DNA from: Bacteroidaceae bacterium | Lineage (GTDB): Bacteria > Bacteroidota > Bacteroidia > Bacteroidales > Bacteroidaceae | DNA: 35,029 nt | Assembly: GCA_024401305.1 (NCBI GenBank) | Contig: JAKSLI010000035.1 | Coordinates: 1 to 35,029, forward strand | Direction: 5' to 3' | In this document: one piece after another, positions 24,505 to 34,000 of the stretch | How positions within the stretch are numbered: position 1 is the stretch's first letter | Layout: each line of letters begins with the position of its first letter | The notes under the pieces: model-generated | The model's database searches: none | Told to the model about the DNA's origin: nothing | What the model saw: only the letters and a program-made list of their open reading frames with translations | Position numbers and translations under genes: made by a program

Positions 24505-25128
24505 TTAGATTTTAAGACCTGAGAAACACATCATTGCCATACCCATGAGACCTACAGTGATGAAGGTGATACCGAGACCCTGGAGAGGCTTTGGCACATC
24601 AGAGTATTGCATCTTTTCACGGATAGCACCCATTGCGCAGATAGCAAGTGTCCAACCGATACCAGAACCGAGAGCGTAAACGAGAGCGTCGCCAACGCCG
24701 CCAATGTACTGAGTGTTAGAAGGATCGAGGTTGATGCGCTGCTGCATGAAGAGTGAAGCACCCATGATAGCACAGTTTACAGCGATGAGAGGGAGGAAGA
24801 TACCGAGAGCAGCGTAGAGAGAAGGAGAGAAACGCTCTACAATCATTTCGACGAGCTGTACCATACCTGCGATAACGGCGATGAAGAGAATGAATGAAAG
24901 GTAAGTGAGATCCTGTCCAAAGATTCCGTCAGCTGCAAGCACCTTTGTCTGAAGAAGATAGTCAACAGGCACGGTGATGAGGAGCACGAAGGTAACGGCA
25001 AGTCCGAGTCCGAAAGATGTCTTCACATTCTTTGATACGGCCAAGAAAGAACACATACCAAGGAAGTAAGCGAAGATCATATTGTCCACAAAGATGGACT
25101 TAACGAATAATGCTATTTGATGTTCCAT
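24505..25128 (-). CDS. nqrE: Na+-translocating NADH:quinone reductase subunit E
   Basis: The 207-residue membrane subunit has six predicted helices and the paired signature with NqrD. It opens with [40 protein letters not shown] and contains the conserved [10 protein letters not shown]. The Cys residues in these half-helices coordinate an intramembrane Fe-S cluster with NqrD in known structures. Fifth gene of the nqr operon. Confidence 0.97.
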   Translation of the reverse strand: MEHQIALFVKSIFVDNMIFAYFLGMCSFLAVSKNVKTSFGLGLAVTFVLLITVPVDYLLQTKVLAADGIFGQDLTYLSFILFIAVIAGMVQLVEMIVERFSPSLYAALGIFLPLIAVNCAIMGASLFMQQRINLDPSNTQYIGGVGDALVYALGSGIGWTLAICAMGAIREKMQYSDVPKPLQGLGITFITVGLMGMAMMCFSGLKI

Positions 25129-25141
25129 TTTGTAGAATCAA

Positions 25142-25744
25142 TTATTTGTTAGTAATTGCACGGTGTACCCAGATAACGATGCCGAGGAGGATGAGTGACA
25201 TCACTGACATTGTCATCATACCGTTGTTAACATAACCGAAGTCGTAAGCACCTTCAGGGATGATGCGGAAACCGAGAAGAGTACCGCGGCCGAGGAGTTC
25301 GCGAACACCACCTACTATAATAAGAATGTACGCGTAGCCGAGACCGTTTGCAATACCGTCGATGAGAGAAGGGATTGGCTTGTTGGTCATGGCAAATGCC
25401 TCAAGACGACCCATAAGGATACAGTTTGTGATGATAAGACCTACGTAAACAGAGAGGGTTACGCTCACGTCGTAAGCGAAAGCCTTGAGAACCTGTGATA
25501 CGATAGTAACGAGAGCAGCTACGACAACGAGCTGTACGATGATACGAATACGGTTTGGAATAGTGTTACGAAGTACTGAGATCGTAACATTTGCAAGGGC
25601 TGTAATGATAGTCACAGCAAGACCCATCACAATAGCTGGCTCAAGCTGAGATGTAACAGCCAAGGCTGAACAGATACCGAGCACCTGTACAAGGATAGGA
25701 TGGTCTTGGTTCAGCGGATTGATAAATGCTTCTTTGTTTGTCAT
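25142..25744 (-). CDS. nqrD: Na+-translocating NADH:quinone reductase subunit D
   Basis: A 200-residue, six-helix membrane subunit homologous to NqrE in inverted topology. Conserved segments are NQDHPILVQVLGICSALAVT and TNCILMGRLEAFA, which hold the Cys residues expected to bind the Fe-S cluster shared with NqrE. The gap of 7 bases to nqrC and 13 to nqrE indicates tight co-transcription. Confidence 0.97.
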   Translation of the reverse strand: MTNKEAFINPLNQDHPILVQVLGICSALAVTSQLEPAIVMGLAVTIITALANVTISVLRNTIPNRIRIIVQLVVVAALVTIVSQVLKAFAYDVSVTLSVYVGLIITNCILMGRLEAFAMTNKPIPSLIDGIANGLGYAYILIIVGGVRELLGRGTLLGFRIIPEGAYDFGYVNNGMMTMSVMSLILLGIVIWVHRAITNK

Positions 25745-25751
25745 AATTCAA

Positions 25752-26369
25752 TTATTTCTTTAAGAAGTCGTTATACTTTGCAAGACCTTCCTTAAGCATG
25801 AGGTTTACACCGTCAGAAGTAAGAGTGGCACCTGTTACGGCGTCAACTTCGCTTTCTGGGTTTTCCACATTCTTCTTTACACCGAGAACGATGTCTGAAG
25901 AGCCTTCAGCAGTAATCTTCTTGCCCTTGAACTTGTCCTGCCAAGCCTTAGAGTCCTTGATTTCAGCACCAAGACCTGCAGTTTCGCCTTCGTGGTTGAA
26001 GAATACGCCGTAAACAGTCTGCTTGTCGTCGTTGAGAGAGATGAAACCTGAGATAGGGCCCCAAAGTCCCATGCCCTTTACTGTGAGCACGTACTTTGTC
26101 TTGCCTTCAAGTTCGCAAGTGAAAATCTTGTAGCCGTCTTCCACTTCCTCTTCGCTCTTAACCACCTCGCTGTAAGTCTTTTCAGCGTCTGGGAGGTTGC
26201 GGAGGTCGAGAGAGTTGAGAACCTGCTTCTTATAGTCAAGCTGTACGTTTGCATCCTGCTTATCCTTCAATGACTGAGAGATGAAAGCAAGGAGGAAAGC
26301 CACGATAACCACCATTACTATTGCGTAACCGATGGTATAAACATTAGAGTTTGTATTCAGTTTTGCCAT
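25752..26369 (-). CDS. nqrC: Na+-translocating NADH:quinone reductase subunit C
   Basis: A single N-terminal membrane helix (~10-31) anchors a periplasmic FMN-binding domain. The flavinylation motif TGATLT near residues 179-184 contains the Thr that carries covalently bound FMN in this family. At 205 residues it is shorter than the Vibrio protein, as is usual in Bacteroidetes. FMN is normally attached by an ApbE-type transferase, which is not in this window. Confidence 0.96.
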   Translation of the reverse strand: MAKLNTNSNVYTIGYAIVMVVIVAFLLAFISQSLKDKQDANVQLDYKKQVLNSLDLRNLPDAEKTYSEVVKSEEEVEDGYKIFTCELEGKTKYVLTVKGMGLWGPISGFISLNDDKQTVYGVFFNHEGETAGLGAEIKDSKAWQDKFKGKKITAEGSSDIVLGVKKNVENPESEVDAVTGATLTSDGVNLMLKEGLAKYNDFLKK

Positions 26370-26380
26370 AGTTGTAATGA

Positions 26381-27535
26381 TTATTTAGTTGCACGCTTAG
26401 CACGCTTAGAGATATTGCTCTGTACTACGCAATAGTCAATAAGTGGTGCGAACATGTTCATAAGAAGGATAGCGAGCATCATACCCTCTGGATAACCTGG
26501 GTTGAGAACGCGCACTGTAACTGCTACGAGACCGATGAGAACACCGTAAACATACTGTCCACAGCTTGTGCGGCAAGATGTTACAGGGTCTGTTGCCATG
26601 AATACAGCACCGAAGCAGAAGCCACCGAGAACGAGGTGCTCATACCATTCGATAGTTGTCTGACCTGTAGCCTTGAAGATAAGACCTGCAACAGCACCAC
26701 CAGCGAATACAGAAAGCATTGTACGCCATGAAGCTACGTTAGTGATGAGGAGGAGAAGACCACCGATTGCGATAGCGATAACAGAAGTTTCACCGATAGA
26801 ACCTGGGATAGTACCGATGATAGCATCGCAGATGCATCCGTTGTAGCTTCCACCAGCAACCTCAGCGAGTGGGGTAGCGGCAGTGAAAGTGTCAGGGAGC
26901 TCGTAGCCGAGACCGAAGAATGTGTCGTTAGCCACCCAAACCTTGTCACCACTCATCATTGTAGGATAAGAGAAGAAAAGGAACGCGCGCGCTACGAGTG
27001 CAGGGTTGAAGATGTTCATACCTGTACCACCGAAGATTTCCTTACCGATGATTACGGCGAATGCTGTAGCGATGGCAAGCATCCAGAGTGGGCAACCGAT
27101 AGGGATGATCATTGGGATGATGATACCAGAAGCGAGGAAGCCTTCGTGGATTTCCTCACCCTTCCACTGTGCCCAAGCGAACTCGATGGAAAGACCTACG
27201 ATGTAGCTTACAATAATCTTTGGCAATACCTGGAGCATACCGTAAAGGAACATCTCGCAGCAGCCAGTTTCAGCGAGCTTGCCTGCAGCAAGAGCGTTCT
27301 GGTAGCCGATGTTGTACATACCGAACAGAAGTGCAGGAAGGAGCGCTATAACCACAAAACTGATGACACGCTTAGAGTCAACGGCATCATGAATGTGTGA
27401 GCCAGACTTCGCCGTATTGTTTGGCACGAAGAGGAATGAGTCAAAACCATCGAATACGCTTCTCAGGTAGTGGAACTTTCCGTCCTTCTCGAAGTTTGGC
27501 TTTAAGTTATTACGGAGATTAACTAAAAATTTCAT
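26381..27535 (-). CDS. nqrB: Na+-translocating NADH:quinone reductase subunit B
   Basis: The main membrane subunit, 384 residues, about ten helices, which binds FMN covalently and riboflavin and forms the sodium path. Visible conserved parts are GKEIFGGTGMNIFNPALVAR, the probable flavinylation site in GSIGETSVIA, and GFCFGAVFMATDPVTS. The gap to nqrA is 34 bases, with a small AT-rich hairpin that may tune translation or RNA stability. Confidence 0.97.
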   Translation of the reverse strand: MKFLVNLRNNLKPNFEKDGKFHYLRSVFDGFDSFLFVPNNTAKSGSHIHDAVDSKRVISFVVIALLPALLFGMYNIGYQNALAAGKLAETGCCEMFLYGMLQVLPKIIVSYIVGLSIEFAWAQWKGEEIHEGFLASGIIIPMIIPIGCPLWMLAIATAFAVIIGKEIFGGTGMNIFNPALVARAFLFFSYPTMMSGDKVWVANDTFFGLGYELPDTFTAATPLAEVAGGSYNGCICDAIIGTIPGSIGETSVIAIAIGGLLLLITNVASWRTMLSVFAGGAVAGLIFKATGQTTIEWYEHLVLGGFCFGAVFMATDPVTSCRTSCGQYVYGVLIGLVAVTVRVLNPGYPEGMMLAILLMNMFAPLIDYCVVQSNISKRAKRATK

Positions 27536-27569
27536 GTTTAATAATTATCAATTTGTAATTAATAATTGA

Positions 27570-28922
27570 TTATGAGTTTTCCTTCTTGAGCATGTTCAAG
27601 CCTTCGCGAACGATAGCCTGAAGTGGCTGCTTAGATGAACAAACGAACTCTGCGAGAGCAAAGTCCTTTGGAGAAACCTCATATATGCCGAGCTGCTCCA
27701 TCTTGTCGATGTCCTGAGCGATGATAGCCTTTACGAGATATTCTGGGTAGATGTCCATAGGGAAAACCTTGTCGTACTCACCAGACATGATCATGTGGCG
27801 AGCCTCCCCCTTCATACGAGCGTCGAGAGCATACTCCTTCTTGCCCTGGAGCCAAGAGAAGTAAGTGCGGCTTGTAGAGAACTGGTTGAAGCGTGGCATG
27901 ATCCAGCCGAAGAGCTCGTCTGGGCATGAGTTTTCAGGAATTGCTGTTACGCATGAAGAAGTAGCCCAAAGATAGTCGTCGATGTTAGAGAGAGCACCTG
28001 TGAGAGGGTTACCGTTGATGATGCGAACATTCTCTGTTGAGTTGAGCTGACCAGCGAGGATAGCCTTGAGGTTCTGACCTACGACTGTCTTCACGTAGCA
28101 TGGCTCGTTCATTTCGCTACCTGCAACTGCGATGACGCGAGAGAAGTCAACCTTGCCAGTGTTTACGAGACGACCGATGAATACGACTGCCATTGGGTCA
28201 ACAGTCCAAACAACTTCGCCCTTGTTCACTGGGTCGAGGTGGTTAACCTGAACGCTTACGTTGCCTGCAGGACACTTGCCCTTGAACACTGCCACTTCTG
28301 CGTCGAGACCTTGTGTGAAAGCCTGACCGTCCTGATCAGCGTTTACGCCAACGTAAGTCTTTGCAATCTTTGCGAGAGCTGCGATACCAGCCTTGAAGTT
28401 AGCATCTTCGCCTGCAAATTCAACTGCAGCCTCTGCTTCGAGCGGCATGTCGCGGAAAGCAGAAACAAAAATTGCTTTCGGAGCAACGGTTGGGTCGGCT
28501 ACAACACAGTCGTAAGGCAACTGGTTGACGAATGCCAACATTCCGCTTTCTGAAAGCAAGCTAACAATCTCATTACCTGACATCTTTGCGACGTCTTTCT
28601 TGCCGAAGTCCTTTTGCTTCTGCTCCTTGTCTGCCTGAATCTTAACGAGCATCAACTTGCGGCGCTCGCCACGAACTACCTCAGTTACAGTACCGCTTAC
28701 AGGCGCAACAACCTTGACAGCCTCACTGCTCTTCGCCTGGAAGAGAGCATCGCCAGCCAAGACCTTATCGCCTTGCTTTACCAATACCTTTGGAGTTACA
28801 CCTTCAAAAGCAGCAGGAACAATAGCAATGTCTTCGCCCAAGGCCACTTCCTTGACAGTAGAAGCTGCCTTTCCCTTAAGGGAAATGTTGAGGCCTTTGC
28901 TAAGTTTAATGTATTGTGTCAT
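27570..28922 (-). CDS. nqrA: Na+-translocating NADH:quinone reductase subunit A
   Basis: First gene of the operon. The 450-residue soluble subunit begins MTQYIKLSKGLNISLKGKA, with a biotinyl-lipoyl-like fold (VKQGDKVLAGDALFQAK, VVAPVSGTVTEVVRGERRK) as in all NqrA. It then has the SLBB-type and C-terminal regions, ending with the family's CSSKQPLQAIVREGLNMLKKE. NqrA is at the cytoplasmic face near the quinone site. The promoter is at 28961-28968. Confidence 0.97.
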   Translation of the reverse strand: MTQYIKLSKGLNISLKGKAASTVKEVALGEDIAIVPAAFEGVTPKVLVKQGDKVLAGDALFQAKSSEAVKVVAPVSGTVTEVVRGERRKLMLVKIQADKEQKQKDFGKKDVAKMSGNEIVSLLSESGMLAFVNQLPYDCVVADPTVAPKAIFVSAFRDMPLEAEAAVEFAGEDANFKAGIAALAKIAKTYVGVNADQDGQAFTQGLDAEVAVFKGKCPAGNVSVQVNHLDPVNKGEVVWTVDPMAVVFIGRLVNTGKVDFSRVIAVAGSEMNEPCYVKTVVGQNLKAILAGQLNSTENVRIINGNPLTGALSNIDDYLWATSSCVTAIPENSCPDELFGWIMPRFNQFSTSRTYFSWLQGKKEYALDARMKGEARHMIMSGEYDKVFPMDIYPEYLVKAIIAQDIDKMEQLGIYEVSPKDFALAEFVCSSKQPLQAIVREGLNMLKKENS

Positions 28923-28960
28923 ACTGTTAAAAATGATGAATAATTTTATTTTTTACGCGG

Positions 28961-28968
28961 CAAAGTTA
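28961..28968 (-). promoter_or_regulatory. -7 box of the nqr operon promoter
   Basis: TAACTTTG on the minus strand, 38 bases before the nqrA ATG. No good TTG is seen at the ideal upstream distance, so only the -7 part is well supported. Confidence 0.55.
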
Positions 28969-29073
28969 ACAATTTTTAACCACTTACTCGCGCTCTCATA
29001 CAGATTTCTTTATGTTTTTGCAACATATTTGATAGGCAAACAGTCATTTCGCTATGTGTAAATAACAAAACGA

Positions 29074-31032
29074 CTACTTCACGACAATCTTCTTTCCTCC
29101 ACGGATATAAATGCCTGGAGCAGAAGGATAGGCAACGCGGCGACCGCTGAGATCGAAAATGGCTGCATCGGAAGGTTCTGCAAGATTGATAGGAGTATCA
29201 ATGCCAGTCTCTTCATCGTGCTTTACGAGCTTTACATTGCCGAGCAAAGCTTCGTTGAAACCGCCATTAGTCTTCTGAAGTTCCCATTTCAGGATGTAGT
29301 TTGTCTGTTCCGTAATCTCGAAGGAAACCTTTTCGTCGTTTGTCTCAGTGATTCTAGCCGAAGAACCGTTGCTGGAAACGATAGCCGTTGGCGTGAAGAC
29401 TTCCTCGGTTACTTTTCCGCGAACCTTCTGTATGATTGCTGTGACTGAAGGTGTGGCTTTCCAACCGGCAATGGAGAAACTCAAGGTGTATTTGCCAGGG
29501 GAAAGTTGCAAGCGGTAATTTTGTTCGCTTCCGTAGCTTACATAACCAGTGCCGTTGTTGCCAGAGCGGAAATAGAATGCGTAAGCCATCTTGCCTTCTG
29601 GAGAGAACGACATGATGCGAGGACCGAGTGAATAGTTGCCTGCACTGCGAAGACCTTCTTCCGAATATGAGCACCAGCCCGGAGGAATGCAAGAAGCACC
29701 TGCAATGTCAAATCCGTCTGTGAACACGCTACTTCCTTCCACTTCCGTAACAAGGTCAGTGCGTTCGCTGCTCTTCTTGTAGATGAATGTGTTTACGCTG
29801 TAAGGTTGGATTTCAACGGTTGGTTCGTAGGTTTCTTCTGCACAAGTGATGTCAGTCTTCACCATGTTGGCAGTTTCTGTTGTCACAATCTGACTACCGC
29901 CCTTAGTGAAGAATGGCAATGTGAGCGTAGTGTTGTAAGTGTATGAACCTGAGTTGATTACCATAACAACAACGCTATCGCCTGTCTGTGAGAGATAAGC
30001 AGAAGAAGAGAGCTTGCCACTATTGTCAGTAAGTGCGTGTGAGATGCGTGTTGTGCCCGAAACATACTTTGCATAGTGCGAAAGAATGTAGCCGCGCTTT
30101 GTTATTTCATTGTTTACAGTTCCATAATTTCCGTCGCCAAGACAACCATAATAGCGCTTCAGAGAGTAGTGAACCCACGCACTCATATTGGCAAGCATTG
30201 CGTCGTTTATGCTCTTTGCAAAAAGGAAACCATCATCTTTCCAGTTGATGTCCTTTTTGTCTTTCTCCTGACGCTCGTTGATGAGGAATTCCGTCATCCA
30301 AACTTCCTTGCCCTTTTGTGCAGCAAGTGGATAAGAAGAACCATCCCAACCGTAGAAGTGACCGCCAAGAATGTCGAGTTCATCACATGCAGCAGGATCG
30401 TTGAGGATAGGCTCGTGCATGCTGCGAGTGAAGTGGATAGCCTCAGGAGCGATGATCTTGCACTTGATGAGATTGCCGTAGTTCTTCAGAAAATTTGCAA
30501 GCTTCTCGCCTGTCCAGATGCAGCTCTGGTAAGTGGCGTTCCAGTCAGGTTCGTTCTGGATGGAAACGGCATCGATGGAAGTGCCTTGCTGCTTCATGTA
30601 TTCTGCGTAGTCGTTGAGGAACACTGCCCAATCCTTGTAGCGGGAAGTGAGAAGTTCACCGCCATTGGAATCGGAATTGTTTGATTTCCAGGAAGCTGGT
30701 GGCGACCATGGTGAACCGAAAACGAAAGCGCCATACATCTTTGCACGCTTAACATTGGCAACGCCAGCGCTCCAGGAACTCTTGCTGTTGCCGATGTAAG
30801 TACGGAGAATGTTTAGTCCAAGCTGGTTCTCGTCCTTGCCAAAGAGTTTGTCCATCTCTGTGTTTCCAAGCCAATAGCTCCATGTTGGACTTGGCGAGAA
30901 ACCACCGAAACCAGTGACGTGCTGGAATTGCTTGCGACTGTCAATGCTGATGCTTGCCTCCTTGTTCTGCGCGTTTGAAGCAATGGCAACGAACGAAAAG
31001 GCTGCGATTAATGAATAAAGGATTTTTCTCAT
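29074..31032 (-). CDS. GH30 family endo-xylanase (glucuronoxylanase-like), exported, with C-terminal beta domain
   Basis: I chose the ATG at 31032 because it begins a proper signal peptide (MRKILYSLIAAFSFVAIASN A); an in-frame start at 31149 would lie inside the preceding helicase gene. The catalytic part (~25-450) has the GH30 layout: HVTGFGGFSPS, LGLNILRTYIG, FGSPWSPPASWK, acid/base E161 in SIQNEPDWN, and nucleophile E248 in VWMTEFL. A beta-sandwich region of ~150 residues follows, perhaps carbohydrate-binding. The C-terminus IFDLSGRRV...PGIYIRGGKKIVVK resembles Bacteroidetes type IX secretion sorting tails. The likely substrate is xylan branched with glucuronate, in line with the nearby xylan operon, but other GH30 specificities are possible. 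The helicase gene is 22 bases upstream on the same strand. Confidence 0.85.
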   Translation of the reverse strand: MRKILYSLIAAFSFVAIASNAQNKEASISIDSRKQFQHVTGFGGFSPSPTWSYWLGNTEMDKLFGKDENQLGLNILRTYIGNSKSSWSAGVANVKRAKMYGAFVFGSPWSPPASWKSNNSDSNGGELLTSRYKDWAVFLNDYAEYMKQQGTSIDAVSIQNEPDWNATYQSCIWTGEKLANFLKNYGNLIKCKIIAPEAIHFTRSMHEPILNDPAACDELDILGGHFYGWDGSSYPLAAQKGKEVWMTEFLINERQEKDKKDINWKDDGFLFAKSINDAMLANMSAWVHYSLKRYYGCLGDGNYGTVNNEITKRGYILSHYAKYVSGTTRISHALTDNSGKLSSSAYLSQTGDSVVVMVINSGSYTYNTTLTLPFFTKGGSQIVTTETANMVKTDITCAEETYEPTVEIQPYSVNTFIYKKSSERTDLVTEVEGSSVFTDGFDIAGASCIPPGWCSYSEEGLRSAGNYSLGPRIMSFSPEGKMAYAFYFRSGNNGTGYVSYGSEQNYRLQLSPGKYTLSFSIAGWKATPSVTAIIQKVRGKVTEEVFTPTAIVSSNGSSARITETNDEKVSFEITEQTNYILKWELQKTNGGFNEALLGNVKLVKHDEETGIDTPINLAEPSDAAIFDLSGRRVAYPSAPGIYIRGGKKIVVK

Positions 31033-31054
31033 ATAGGTTAATAGTTTTGTTTCG

Positions 31055-34000
31055 TTATTGTTCTTTGCAACTTTCAATAAGCTTCTTGAATAGGTAATTC
31101 TTCGAGAGCAACTCCTTGTTACCCAATGCGATGAACTTCTTTCGGGCACGGGTTAATGCCACATTCAACTTTCGGTCTATCGGGCGATTGTTCTCGTAGA
31201 ATGTGTTTGCCGTAAGGAATCCGAGCTGGTGTTCCTTGCTTATCGTGAACGAATATATTATCACGTCGCGCTGACTACCTTGGTATCGCTCAACGGTGTC
31301 GATGCTTATGCGTGAATAATCTGCAATGCCGTACTTTTCGAGTTCACTGCGAACGGTTGCTATCTGGTTGCGGTAAGGCACGATGATGCCGACAGTCTTT
31401 CGCGGATTGAAACCATCAGAGCCATTCTTTTTAGCAGCTTCTTCATATTCCTTTCTGACCTCGTCAACGATTTTTGCAGCCACGATTGCTTCATCGATGT
31501 TTGCCTTGTCGTTGCCGTTTGTGTCGGTCTTCTTGATGTCATGGAAAAGCATTCTGCCACCGCTTTCCTCAAGCTGATGGGGTAGGGGAACAGGCTGAAG
31601 GTTCTCCTCTTTGTAGAAGTGTTCGTTGGCAAACTCTGCGATGTCCGGATGCATTCTGCCTTGCTTGCGGAGAAGTCCGATGAACTGTGTTCTGCCAGCC
31701 TTTCGTTCGATGTTTATGAGTCGTTCGAAGAGTGAGTTGCGGCAGTCGGTTAGGCAGATGTCGTTGAGTTCCTTGCTAGTGACTTTGCTTTCTTCTGGCG
31801 ATTGCTGAACAACGGCTGGAAGCTGCTTGTAGTCGCCGATAAGAACGAACTTGTCAATGTCCTGCGAGAGAATGCCGATGATGTTCGGCTCAAGGATTTG
31901 CGAAGATTCGTCGATTATGGCGAGCGAGAAATGCTTCAGCGTGAAGAGGTATGTGCGAGAGGATATTGTGGATGTTGTGCCGACAATGACTTTCGCATTA
32001 AGTATGTCTGCCTTGATGACTGCGAGAGAGGAGTTCTCGCGTGCCTTTATATTCAATAGATGTGGCAACCACTGTTCGTCAGTGGCAAACTCATTGCCGA
32101 TGCGAAGGAAGTCTATTCCTGCTCCGTCAAGCATCTCGCAGATTTCATCCACAGCGCGGTTTGTGTAGCTGAGAAGGAGTAAAGCGCCATCTGACCCCCC
32201 ATCCCCCCGAGGGGGAGTTTTTAATGTGATTATTTCGCTGCTTTTATATTTGTTTTCATCTGCAGAACTATTAAAAGTTCCCCCTTGGGGGGCTAGGGGG
32301 TCAAGACTCTCCTGCACCATGAACTTCAAGGCTTGTGAGGTCTTGCCTGTTCCTGGAGGTCCGATGAGTAGGAAGTAGTCTTTCGCTTGCTTCATGCGAA
32401 GTACGATGTCATCGTAATCTTCCGAATATGAGCGAGTTAGAGTTTTTGTAAGATCTGCTTGTGGCTCTCGTTGTCCGAGAATTAGTTCCTGTCTTTCCGG
32501 CTCTGCTTTGAGGAAAGCTGTAAGCGAACGAAGTGACGAAGATGTTGATGAGTTTGACGCAGAATGTTCTATTGCCCAGAATGTCTTTTCATCATTCTCA
32601 TTGTTTTGCGAAAGTTTGTCGAGATGAATCGGATTCTTCAGCGAAAGAACAATCTCGTCTGATGTCATCTTTATGATATTCGCCTTATGAAGGAAAGCCT
32701 TGCGAACATCAGGAATGTCTGTATATTGGTAAAGATAAACGCTGTCACCACGACGGAAGTTAGGGAGTGGCCCCCCAACCCCCCGAGGGGGAGTTGACCC
32801 CCCAGCCCCCGAAGGGGGAGTTTTTAATTGTTCTGTGCACTGATTCTTATGCAGCGAAAGAGTCATTTGAAGAGTTCCCCCTTGGGGGGCTAGGGGGTCT
32901 TTCTCCCCCTGGGGGGCTAGGGGGTCAGTTAGTGGCGCTAAGATATTTCCCGTATCAATCTTTTCTTCCAACGTCATCTTCCAAAGATAGGAAACTGCAG
33001 TGCTTTGCTCTGTGCTTTCGCCAAGCCATGCGGCACGCTGCTCACGATAGACGAAAGTTGCCATCGTGTCGAAATAAGCGTAGAGAAGTTTTGATACGAA
33101 AAGATTGTTGTAGATTGAGAACTGTTCCTCGAGTTGCGGACATTGGTAGTCTCTCCAAAGATTGCTTTGGCTGCGTTTCACGTTCACGACATCCGTTCTG
33201 AGCAGCGGACGGATCTTCCCAAAGCCCTTGTCGGCAACCATCAACTCTGTGGCTACGATTTGATTGCGCAGTTTCAGCGCTTCATTTATCAGTACTTCGT
33301 AATAGTCAACAGGCAGCAAACCCGTCGGCATCTCGTATTTTGAGTAGAGAAGGTAGAAGTCAATGTCTTCCCTTTTTACTCCGAAGTTGAAGTAAAGTAC
33401 TGAGAAATAAAGCAATAGCTGAACATAATGGCTTTCAACATGATAACCGATGTCGCTGATTCGTGAGTTTGCGAGATTGAAGTTCTTGCCGGATTTCTGT
33501 TCGATGAGCAACTTTAGGTCTGTTGTCATCATATCCACACGACCTTGCAAACCAAGAGCTTCGCAGACGAAAGTCGGTTCAAGAATTGCTTTGTCCAAAT
33601 CGTATTTCTCCTTCAATGCAGCAACAATCTCCTGGATATTGCTTGCCTGCTTGATGGCATCTTGCTTGAATTGGTTGCCGTTGAATTTCGGACAAGTGAT
33701 GAACTCCAGCGGTTGCGATTGGAAACATTGCGTAAGAACCTTAGCGAAGTTGAAACCCCTCCCAACCTCCCCACAAGGGGAGGGGTTGCTACCCGGACGG
33801 TTCTGTCCTCCCCCTTGTGGGGGAGTTAGAGGGGGTCTGGAGATTATCTCATCGAGCGCTGCACCAGCGTAATTACCGAGAAGAATAGGTTGCGATGTCT
33901 CTGGCTTGGAGAGTCTGCTAACAATGTAGTTCAGAGCGTGATGACCGTATTCCTTGAAGCAGCCCGCAATGGAAGAAATGTCAACAAGGAAGTCTGGTTC

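Noticed and set aside
31033-31149. Upstream start for the GH30 protein
   Set aside because: It would overlap the helicase coding sequence and bury the signal peptide 39 residues inside.
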